From: Oscillospiraceae bacterium
GTDB taxonomy: Bacteria; Bacillota; Clostridia; Oscillospirales; Ruminococcaceae
Length of the DNA: 18,953 bases
Assembly: GCA_003512525.1 (NCBI GenBank)
Contig: DOQG01000055.1
Location: 6,340-25,292, forward strand
Direction: 5' to 3'
A program made the position numbers and the translations under genes. How positions within the stretch are numbered: the stretch's first letter is position 1; every line of letters begins with the position of its first letter. This document shows, piece after piece, positions 12,201 to 15,504 of this stretch. The notes beneath the pieces were generated by a model. It worked only from the letters and a program-made list of their open reading frames with translations, was not told the origin of the DNA and did no database searches.

Positions 12201-14635
12201 AGATAATTGCCGTTATCTTCACGTCGCAGTGCCTGCCGGGTAACATCAAGAAGATTGCCTAATTTCAGAGCGCCGGAATTGTTTTGGCGATGATATGTCA
12301 GCACACCTAACTTCATTCCCGTAGCGAGCTTTACAGATGTCGTTGTAGTTCCGTCATCATTCACGGATGCTATCACAGTCAACTGTTCTGTAGTTACTTT
12401 TGCGCCATCGTTTACAGCAAGCCGTGCACTGTCCTCAACAAAAATTGTATTAAATTCTACATTTGCTTCGCTGTCAATTATGAATGATCCGCCGCCTTTG
12501 CGAACATACACCTGCGTAACATAACTGCCCGCTGTGCCGGTTAATGTAAGCGTGACGTCTTTGTTAACCCCAAGTTTGTTGACCCCAAGCTTGATATTGT
12601 TCAGCTTGTGACCGTTAAGGTCGATCATAACATTGTGTTTTACATCTATAGTATCTAAAATTGCAGTTGCCGATGCATCGCCGATATCCTGATAGATCTT
12701 AACATAGTTTCCGGTATCGGCAGTAATGCTGTCAAGGCAGTCTGCGAGCGTGTCATAGCCTGTCGGCGCATTGCCGTCTGTGCTGATTGTAGCAACAAAC
12801 TGACGCTCACACTTGTTACACTTACCCATGCCAATGTCAATATCGCTGTGATCACATAACGCTCCGCAGTTTGTGCATTTACCGTCGGAATAACCGTTTT
12901 CATGTGCACATTCTTTATATGTAAATGTAAATTTTTCTGTAACAGTTTCTGTGCTGTCACCGTCTGAATAGGTTATATCGCAATACAGAACATAATTTCC
13001 GGCAGGAATATTATCCGCAAGCTTGAATTCGCCGTTGCTTCCGGATACTGCCGCACCGAGCTCATCTGCACTGTATGCACTGTTCGTACTGTACCAGTTA
13101 TAGCTTATGCTTTCACTGTCAACCGTATAGGTGCTTACAAGCTTGTAATTGTCCTTCTCTTCCTGCGAAGTGTTTGTATAGAAAACCGTTCTGTTTGTGT
13201 TGTCACCCTGTGTAACCTTGTTGAAACGGTTTGCATTCGACTTTACCTGAACGGTATTGGATACAATATCTCCGCACTTTATTGTAAGAGTATTATCAGT
13301 GTCGTATGTAACCGAAAACTCGGTATCGCAGACCATGCACACCCAGCCGTAATCGGTCTTGATTATGCTTGCTAATAAATCGGGTTCATCGCCGCCGAAA
13401 TAGCCTCTTGCGTCTGCAAACTCTTCATCGCTCATATTCTTCAGAGTAATATCAAAGTAAACCGTACCCTTGAGCTTGATATCAGTCATGTCTATGTCTT
13501 CAATTATTTTATACTCTTCCGTCTTGAATATTCCTGTCTGCTTTCCGAGTATTATACGGGGAGAAGTATCAGGCTTTATAACTACCGTCTTAGCGTCCGC
13601 TCCGTCAATCTCATAATAGCCGCCGTTAAGCTTGACCTCGCCTGTTACAGCGCTTTCTGAAGCCTTGGACTCGGTCGAACCCTTTACTACAAATTCGTCC
13701 TCGTCTATTGTCGGTACAGTTTGACCGATAGCGTATGAACCGCCCGTAGTATATACCGAGCCTGTACCGCTCATTATAAGGTTTACTTTGTAAATGCCAT
13801 ACTTAGCACCGTAAGCAGTGACCTTACCGCCGCTTATTTCGGCATCCATTCCGTCGCCGTTGCTTCCGCTGTAGTATATTCCGACTCTTGCTGCATTGCC
13901 TTCAGGCACAGTAATACTGCCGTTTTCGCTGACGGAAATTTTGTCGAAATTACTGGTAAGCAATATTGCACTGTTTAACGTAGATTCATTAGCACAACCT
14001 ACTGCTGTAAGACTGCCGTTGCCGTCAACAGTAATGCCACCGCTGACATTGACAGCCTCACCGTCAAAAGATGCAGCTGACGCATTTGCGTTCAGCTTAC
14101 CGTCATTATGTATCTCAAGCGACTTTGTCTTTACAGTACCTGTTGCGTTTACTGTACCGCCGTTCAGGATTATTGATCCGCCGAGAGAGCGTGCCATACT
14201 GTCTGTAGAGCGGTTCTCTGCATTCAGCACACCGTCGCCGCTGATCGTCATTGTGCCGTCACAATTGACCTCTTTATTATTTACGGCACTGAGAACGTAT
14301 GTATCGCTTTCGAGGGTATCGGTCTGTACGATAGTGTTTTCACCGTTCAGCACTATTTTCGTACCGTCGGGGACTGTTACGACGCTCATACTGTCGGTTG
14401 TCGCCTGAATGTTCACTCCGTTAAGCGTCAGCGTCTTTGTGTCATATACCCAGCTCCAGCCGTCACCGTTTTCGTCCGCCGTCTTTTCTCTGAAATCAAG
14501 CGGTGTCGTGATGACATTGCTCTCGCCGTCATGCGTATGTGCCTCGCCCTCAGCAAATGCCGATAACGGTACAGCCGTCAGCGTCATTGCCGCAGACAGC
14601 ACCGCACTTATGAGCCGTACAAATTTTTTCTTCAT
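212..14635 (-). CDS. giant secreted modular beta-solenoid / Ig-like / Fn3 surface protein (4807 aa)
   Basis: No catalytic domain is recognised; an adhesin or glycan-binding surface protein is the likeliest role (inference). Residues 1-28 are a classical signal peptide (KKK, hydrophobic core, cleavage after AFA). About 45-340 is rich in LNG, SGG and NGG turns typical of a right-handed beta-helix and recalls the Cthe_2159-like carbohydrate-binding family. A beta-sandwich-like stretch follows to about 570. Thirteen modules then start near residues 576, 837, 1050, 1281, 1529, 1769, 1966, 2219, 2540, 2797, 3094, 3328 and 3660. Most have a Cys/His knuckle, a 'YFDDI.DAF.KA' helix, a 'TLYKDI' strand, an 'LDLNGKKL' motif and a beta-solenoid. 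Residues 3886-3985 are Ig-like, 3987-4436 are Cys-rich repeats, and four Fn3 domains start at 4437, 4530, 4623 and 4716. No LPXTG, SLH, dockerin or C-terminal membrane segment is visible. The start is set by AGGAGG six bases before the ATG. It lies 28 bp after the receiver gene, probably in one operon. Confidence 0.93.
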   Translation of the reverse strand: MKKKFVRLISAVLSAAMTLTAVPLSAFAEGEAHTHDGESNVITTPLDFREKTADENGDGWSWVYDTKTLTLNGVNIQATTDSMSVVTVPDGTKIVLNGENTIVQTDTLESDTYVLSAVNNKEVNCDGTMTISGDGVLNAENRSTDSMARSLGGSIILNGGTVNATGTVKTKSLEIHNDGKLNANASAASFDGEAVNVSGGITVDGNGSLTAVGCANESTLNSAILLTSNFDKISVSENGSITVPEGNAARVGIYYSGSNGDGMDAEISGGKVTAYGAKYGIYKVNLIMSGTGSVYTTGGSYAIGQTVPTIDEDEFVVKGSTESKASESAVTGEVKLNGGYYEIDGADAKTVVIKPDTSPRIILGKQTGIFKTEEYKIIEDIDMTDIKLKGTVYFDITLKNMSDEEFADARGYFGGDEPDLLASIIKTDYGWVCMVCDTEFSVTYDTDNTLTIKCGDIVSNTVQVKSNANRFNKVTQGDNTNRTVFYTNTSQEEKDNYKLVSTYTVDSESISYNWYSTNSAYSADELGAAVSGSNGEFKLADNIPAGNYVLYCDITYSDGDSTETVTEKFTFTYKECAHENGYSDGKCTNCGALCDHSDIDIGMGKCNKCERQFVATISTDGNAPTGYDTLADCLDSITADTGNYVKIYQDIGDASATAILDTIDVKHNVMIDLNGHKLNNIKLGVNKLGVNKDVTLTLTGTAGSYVTQVYVRKGGGSFIIDSEANVEFNTIFVEDSARLAVNDGAKVTTEQLTVIASVNDDGTTTTSVKLATGMKLGVLTYHRQNNSGALKLGNLLDVTRQALRREDNGNYLDLYKEYGSMGYSVALTVVEHTDADHKYGSGTGKCEECGKPCEHGGDINTDTGICSICGAVVSVALYTDGDGNLQYVDTDELHSLLNEYNGSGTIKLFKDYDNSKAQYDLYGELTIDVNGRQFKIRSITPCKSGKLTIKNSGNPVMLGCNVYPTNDASYAGGTLIIDGDVVLDTSIYVYDSSTVILKAGAYPAGLYARDSKTLYDMLGEGKAFFKTDGTLFNANVKEISSSETLTVKDHSHTYVDGECGCGYVCPHSDVNSETGKCNECEYQYAAVIVKDGAVASVYKETEMEAAFEAADREANTGCTLRVYKNYTGSYTTLSGKFTLWIAEKANVGTLTVSGDITVTGSEKNNSIYGDFNVVDGGKLTFDENCGAKGTVSVGAGTFDCYRSLGIILNINDASSDVILHDGAFIKIRYNGGGDRANAEILTLLAENRMFMTSSAVPIDGSKTLLKDGFVTPVIVAPHEDHSYDSTTGKCTICGKRCGHTDVDSKTGMCKTCQYEFVATLTVGDKVTGFDSLSDCLSKTSEDSENYVKIYKNIDDRTTINVNHTVTVDLNGHKLYYIELKVNNDNGAGNLTLTGSEDSYISQVDVCGGRTFKIDSDANINFETIFVEAGARFEVSYGANVTVNTLVVKESLKLYGRTTTSVRLATGMRIGTLMYELDRNSGSGNLLLYSLLGEGKALQYDNSGEYVDIYEKFTSKIIHDSFTVVDHYEHSYDKATGKCVCGYVCPHSDVDSKTGVCSICKYQFTAGVSGVGTAKYFDNIDDAFTAALSAENNGCTLTLYKHCEITQNVEIGNTTVTVDVNGCSLGGEADISVNNGGVLYLKDSRKSTYYGCIDAPFSVNGGTLINGTADGGSSAADVLNLVINSAKCVEIYGGIFENVYIAHASGVALYGGRYNTICGEESNSTPVNDLLAKGYAFATVQEFTTLPESIVDGSAKTIGDGLTNVMVVAHEHRYNVETGKCPCGVCALAIFTETTQSSETYTFIESETQFKNIAENEADGVLKLTGDVDCIVKGIIINGNKTIDMNGHTLNVSVGTEEISAVAVYGNVTFENSGSSRAVINATGVYSYGMVTVNGDIEFDTFATFEDGDALINAGVFKSIYVQGRSVIEILGSGKALASESGEILNASVQQIYKAGDNIFVTAHPKHTYDDHGNCACGYKCLHDGEGQVNEDSANKVCSECGAKIYAKVTTADGKVKYFDDITEGLRYADKAENKGCVFTLVTSGKINSGVTLSNGQFTITTSNYGTIYDYNQTITIDGADVIAEGYMFIRCKVNVKSGSLTLPEGSSAGFDSIAISGGTVTVSEGVNVDNTAGADNLFVSEDATDAKLTIGGGTYSNINLGQFKLKDVIASGVRVISYDNPTDPTAEKTATALLYSDIAEKNIFDSENNTVSYYLFTKCEHKNEDGSYAFNDSGICEYCGSEFAASVSYTVDGSAKTELFGDIYDAFDKANEIGTATVTLYKDITDKCTQEITVMGNVTLELNGKTLGGRYGIARIPVSDGGTLTVNGDGDMDTPIYVNENSKLVINGGGYFNSVSVKKGGNAEIGGGTIQGLSVRGNVKLSGGKFNDIEIFNGNLESVLADGYAYKNADGTWLSIDEREKDSYSGGSKGALSVEKAPIESASIAWVGEEAPVIYRNGEKYLYVNITYELAVGSRGATYSDFVNGNNRIKDYNLYNKYMVHCYEIGKLAAKDGEVEYYIVLKCNGYEYKSNVLKLTLATCSHPEDSFSYENDGLVICGICDALIEAEVVDADGKSLGYADIESAIKLAQENEGSTVKLMSEGVSESITVTGGRFTVDFNGKKVFYQFDVNGGDVTFTSSVKQADVETLISGITVNGTDAKVTIDGKIKLGSVTLTSGALKINSAQGYIKELSINGGKADIDGAEIDTLVFKGGDLAIRNVTVGSLDINKKATDATEHNIVIESGSFDTITCSDDSDYNIVKTLASERRLRGTESGIIYEYSEIESLTKATDITVEKCDHKYANGNIAVDDDYVCYYCNSQIIATVSYTADGSEKTDLFGDICDAFDKANEAGTATITLCRDITGTLEREIKSVGNITLDLNGKKLTVSNEDEYTLTVWGGTFTVKGDGELYDLDVFKGKAVIQGGKIKALTVDGTAVISGGEFEYIIVGGGKTAADLLEKGYAYKSTDDNTWLSIADREKNLLSDVTVAEAPIKSATITANDESPIIYRNGRKTASFTADVTYTGNETLYVTGYLIDGTVIKEKTDLSGNRYYLFSGEVDKAVAEDGEIQYYCIFTYDGYEYKSNVVTLTVATCQHPGESVKCDDNGNVCGICNRALTASVELSDGTLSYYENWNDAIGAAEESEGCTLKLLDYSLVNNNETFDISKGRFTVDFNKDDGSGLFTFNVKGGDITFTTSQATSNPWARVQVSGENANVLIDSKARLNSLVVNSGKVTVDGANIGTITIKGGDMVINDVDTGLLSEEGNGSVNISIVSGRFESVVFDEYTFGKAIASGSRIRLTDADGGKIYKYADIQNKGNAGVIVVEKCDHKDENYNYELDGKPCPYCNEEIAATVSYTTADGENTDLFSDIYDAFAKANEAGTATVTLYKDITNSELTQGVTITGNVTLALNGKKLGGTFAFNAPVEVSDGGMFTVGGDGKMRMPIKAYANSKLIINGGEFTSVMVYIDGDAEIGGGVIDALTIIGNAKAKISGGKFYNIEIANGSLESVLADGYAYKKDGGVWLSIAERAESVYSSVNNDNKPVNVEEAPIKSATLSTEINKLYRNSNANPTLKFNLALAHGSNLNDSYVSKRYGINSYVSGDIIYSSLSALVKDAKLSADEIIDKAGDSDVAKIYYVVTTGDGYEIKSNTVSIDLVDCDHSQVVDPTADKETAGNITTPTYCEICESKFNAKITKGDDVKYYNNLDEAAKDAQKSENEGCTLYPLYNKNGYGGQLVITEGNFTLKYAVRTAFSRPIIINGKAKLTVTGRCAVTAFENQDAFIVRGGDVTFDGLATGSNVTINGGNVTMASNNINCLTINGGNVSISSGGFAEIITTVSDKVIADYIDPDFWVQDRETKEWIDIYSLNKATASSTSGLTVRVCPMQIIQPIDTVYYTNGYYPGDIPSLQISAVPWYSNEVDAKVAYQWIAIDENGNETEIEGATDRKLSLENLTTGRYYCRITYSNATTAGVSMASDVVTATITECEHSGGEATCTNKAKCEICGAEYGETKPHSYAQIKSPEYLKSAATCTAKAVYYTSCTECGRSSKGTADEATFEYGEALGHKYGEWVSNGDGTHSRVCANDNKHIETKACHGGKATCTAKAICEDCGKAYGEMAAHTFTAKTVAAKYLKSAATCTAKAVYYTSCADCGLSSKGTKNEATFEYGNALGHKYGKWVSNGNGTHTRVCANDNKHTETKNCHGGKATCTAKAICEDCGKAYGEMAAHTFTAKSTVSRYLKRAATCTEKSEYYVSCAGCGLSSKGTASEAVFTGSALGHSLTEWSVITEVTCTTNGTQERHCTRCDYKQTRTVVAKGHSYGLWNVTKKVGCITDGEQSRECSVCGNKETKAIAATGVHSYGSWKVAKAATCTTTGTKVRSCSECGVKETVIIQPTGHKYVESTVKPTYTEKGYTLHKCSECGTSYKSSYTDKLVLASVSGVKLAGRAADALRVSWNRNTSADGYIVEIYKDGAWARAGKITTDSTTDFKVTGLKASTFYKFRVRAYKMSGNTAVYSDYGTTLTARTNPSVIKGAKLAGRAADALRISWDRNTSADGYIVEIYKDGAWSRAVKTTNNSITTYRAEGLKASTVYKLRVRAYKMDGTAAYYGNYSAEVTARTNPSVIKGAKLAGRAADALRISWERNTSADGYIVEVYKDGAWARAGKITTDSTTDFRVTGLKASTVYKLRVRAYKMSGTAAYYGNYSAEVTARTNPSVMTGVKIGGTAKDALRINWSKNTSAQGYIVEMAQNGEWVRVAKITDNSTTTFRKAGLAKNTSYRFRVCAYHMSGSTPLYGTYVSVSGKTAAN
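215..1327 (-). repeat. four tandem Fn3-encoding repeats, 279-bp period
   Basis: Four in-frame units occupy 1327-1049, 1048-770, 769-491 and 490-215 (93, 93, 93 and 92 codons). Each carries 'AADALR.(N/S)W', 'GYIVE', 'R.(R/C)AY' and, in the first three, the linker 'TARTNPS'. Units 2 and 3 are almost identical over about 100 bp (for example 509-552 against 788-831, exactly 279 bp apart). Unit 3 matches unit 1 in the segment at 589-677 against 1147-1235 (558 bp apart). Unit 4 is distinct and resembles the last Fn3 of the neighbouring LRR protein. Confidence 0.9.
1801..2640 (-). repeat. Cys-rich linker repeats, 318/321-bp period, about 2.5 copies
   Basis: The anchor GTCCGAG occurs at 1801, 2119 and 2440, and a stretch of more than 40 bases around 1937-1980 recurs 321 bp later at 2258-2301. 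The encoded unit, about 107 aa, reads roughly 'LGHKYG.WVSNG.GTH.RVC', 'CHGGKATCTAKAICEDCGKA' and 'YYTSCA.CGLSSKGT', with several C-x2-C pairs and a TC-T-x-x-G type repeat. It links the Ig-like domain to the Fn3 tail and may bind metal or form disulfides (inference). Confidence 0.8.
2980..7981 (-). repeat. three tandem A-Ig-B supermodules (about 530-580 aa each)
   Basis: Residues 2219-2796, 2797-3327 and 3328-3885 repeat the same order. Half A begins 'C(E/D)HK', continues 'ATVSYT.DG', 'DAF.KANE.GTATVTLYKDI' and 'DGYAYK...WLSI..R', then 'EAPI.SA', 'YRN' and an Ig-like stretch ending 'GYE.KSN.V'. Half B begins 'C(S/Q/D)H', has an acidic 'E..EGCTLKL' helix and strand, a solenoid rich in 'INGG' turns, and ends 'TVEKCDHK' into the next A. 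Half A starts at 2219, 2797 and 3328; half B at 2540, 3094 and 3660. The third B half is the most diverged and leads into the final Ig-like domain. Confidence 0.8.
12563..12592 (-). repeat. 15-bp in-frame tandem microduplication
   Basis: GTTAACCCCAAGTTT (12563-12577) is followed directly by GTTGACCCCAAGCTT (12578-12592), differing at two bases. It encodes NKLGVNKLGV in the first solenoid module; the closely related fourth module has no such duplication at the corresponding place. Confidence 0.8.
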
Positions 14636-14640
14636 GTTTT

Positions 14641-14647
14641 TCCTCCT
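14641..14647 (-). promoter_or_regulatory. ribosome binding site of the giant gene
   Basis: The minus strand reads AGGAGGAAAAACATG: a full-consensus Shine-Dalgarno with a six-base spacer. It sits in the 28-bp gap after the receiver stop codon, which fixes the start at 14635 and argues for translation from a shared mRNA. Confidence 0.9.
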
Positions 14648-14663
14648 GTAGATTTACCCGTGC

Positions 14664-15020
14664 TTATGCCATGCACCTGCACTTATGCAGTGCCTCCTTC
14701 AGCTTTTCAAGCGGTATCGGCTTCTTGTGGAAATAGGTACAGCCAAGCCTGTATGACTGCGCCCCGAATCCCTCATCGTCCGACAGCCATATTACAGGCG
14801 TGTCCCTGTCGGCATTCTTCGCCGCAATAACGCCCTCCATACCGTCCGCTCCGTCGGCAAGCACGATTATAAGGTCAGCCGTCTTACACTCCGTCACAAA
14901 GCTCTCATACCTCTGACATACCCTGTAGGCAATTCTTCGATATGCCGCCGTTGCGATTTGTGTTATTTTCGCTTTCAGTATCTCCGCCTCGTTTGCGGTA
15001 TCGTAAACGCAGATGAGCAT
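14664..15020 (-). CDS. stand-alone degenerate response-regulator receiver domain protein (118 aa)
   Basis: The length and strand pattern are those of a CheY-like receiver with no output domain. Strand 1 'LICVYD' supplies only one acidic residue (D7) where most receivers have two. Strand 3 'DLIIVLADGADGMEG' matches the usual 'DLIILDxxxPGMDG', but aligning on GM-x-G puts A55 at the phospho-acceptor place, with D56 next to it. Strand 4 'TPVIWLS' keeps the Thr/Ser switch (S80), and 'FHKKPI' keeps the Lys-Pro signature (K100-P101). It may therefore be an atypical or phosphorylation-independent receiver. The start at 15020 is supported by GGGGGAGAGGT directly upstream and an extended -10 promoter 25 bp before the ATG. 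Its TAA at 14664 is 28 bp before the giant gene, so the two are probably co-transcribed. It might act as an RNA- or protein-binding regulator of the giant's expression or export, but nothing in the sequence shows this. Confidence 0.82.
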   Translation of the reverse strand: MLICVYDTANEAEILKAKITQIATAAYRRIAYRVCQRYESFVTECKTADLIIVLADGADGMEGVIAAKNADRDTPVIWLSDDEGFGAQSYRLGCTYFHKKPIPLEKLKEALHKCRCMA

Positions 15021-15031
15021 ACCTCTCCCCC
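15021..15031 (-). promoter_or_regulatory. ribosome binding site of the receiver gene
   Basis: The minus strand reads GGGGGAGAGGTATG. The GGAG core is only four bases from the ATG, a little closer than usual, but no other start with a better site is present in this frame. Confidence 0.65.
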
Positions 15032-15044
15032 TTATAATTTTATA

Positions 15045-15053
15045 ATTATATCA
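15045..15053 (-). promoter_or_regulatory. extended -10 promoter of the receiver-giant operon
   Basis: The minus strand reads TGATATAAT, a perfect extended -10 (TGnTATAAT). The predicted transcription start is near 15038, giving a leader of about 18 bases. No good -35 lies 16-18 bases upstream; TTGAAA is present but 22 bases away. A promoter with a good extended -10 and a poor -35 fits dependence on an activator. Confidence 0.65.
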
Positions 15054-15087
15054 TAACTCATTTGCTTTGCGATTTCAACTTTTTGGC

Positions 15088-15117
15088 ACGAACGGTAATT
15101 ATAATGGCGCAAACGGT
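15088..15117 (-). promoter_or_regulatory. putative LytTR-type operator: two direct repeats, 21-bp period
   Basis: On the minus strand ACCGTTTGC (15117-15109) and ACCGTTCGT (15096-15088) are direct repeats separated by 12 bp. Both fit the known LytTR-box pattern [TA][AC][CA]GTTN[AG][TC], including the usual spacing of two helical turns. They lie at about -50 to -79 from the predicted start, where AgrA/ComE-type activators bind. The wider repeat is ATTACCGTT at both sites. No LytTR regulator is encoded in this window, so the match is by pattern only. Confidence 0.5.
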
Positions 15118-15208
15118 AATGATACAAGGCTTGATTTTGTTACAACGGACGCAAATCGCAGTAATTTCGCCTGAAAAAATAAGCACACCCGATATACCCC
15201 TCAAACAC

Positions 15209-15240
15209 AAAACCGGGCAACGATTTTCCCATCGCCGCCC
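15209..15240 (-). terminator. second, weaker copy of the terminator hairpin
   Basis: Bases 15209-15235 are identical to 15437-15463. The right arm has diverged, so the stem is reduced to GGGC/GCCC and CGAT/ATCG with a 2x2 internal loop, followed on the minus strand by TTTTGTG. It could backstop read-through from the LRR gene before the operon promoter. Confidence 0.5.
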
Positions 15241-15251
15241 CGCACTAATTC

Positions 15252-15380
15252 TTGGCTCCCTTGCCAAAGGGAGCTGGATTGCGGCAAGGTTGACATTTGT
15301 CAAACGCTTCCATTCTTCGCGACACTCGCAACACTCAAATAATACATACCTTATCTGCCGCAAGACTGAGGGATCGCCGC
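15252..15380 (-). repeat. interspersed palindromic repeat element
   Basis: On the plus strand GCTCCCTT (15255-15262) and AAGGGAGC (15267-15274) form an 8-bp hairpin with a GCCA loop. It is followed by TTGCGGCA (15279-15286), whose perfect inverse TGCCGCAA lies at 15356-15363, and then ACTGAGGGATCG. From memory, the minus-strand pattern 'ATCCCTCAGTC ... hairpin ... CAGCTCCCTTTGGCAAGGGAGCC' belongs to repeats widespread in gut Firmicutes, where the central hairpin is short. Here about 69 bases lie between the central arms, including a perfect TTGACA-TT-TGTCAA palindrome (15290-15303). No coding potential is credible. Confidence 0.55.
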
Positions 15381-15434
15381 CCCGATTACCTCCACCTCCA
15401 CAAACACCGCCGACCCCGCACTATCCCCACGCAC

Positions 15435-15470
15435 AAAAAACCGGGCAACGATTTTCCCATCGCTACCCGG
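15435..15470 (-). terminator. Rho-independent terminator of the LRR-Fn3 gene
   Basis: On the minus strand CCGGG (15470-15466) pairs with CCCGG (15445-15441), and GCGAT pairs with ATCGT further in, enclosing a GGGAAA loop. Six T follow (15440-15435). It starts 35 bp after the stop codon of the LRR gene and separates that gene from the receiver-giant operon. Confidence 0.9.
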
Positions 15471-15504
15471 TCGTAATTATTGATTTTTGTTTTTAATCAG
15501 AGCG

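Noticed and set aside
13896..14408. 170-aa plus-strand frame and others such as 8690-9175 and 14409-14651
   Set aside because: All are antisense shadows of the 4807-aa gene with no ribosome binding site or family resemblance.
215..14635. Polysaccharide lyase or other enzyme because of the beta-helix modules
   Set aside because: No catalytic motif of pectate lyases or glycoside hydrolases could be recognised; solenoid turns alone do not show activity.
15058..15363. 101-aa minus-strand frame upstream of the receiver gene
   Set aside because: It runs through the palindromic repeat, the terminator-like copy and the putative operator, and has no ribosome binding site. Frames over such repeats are commonly spurious.
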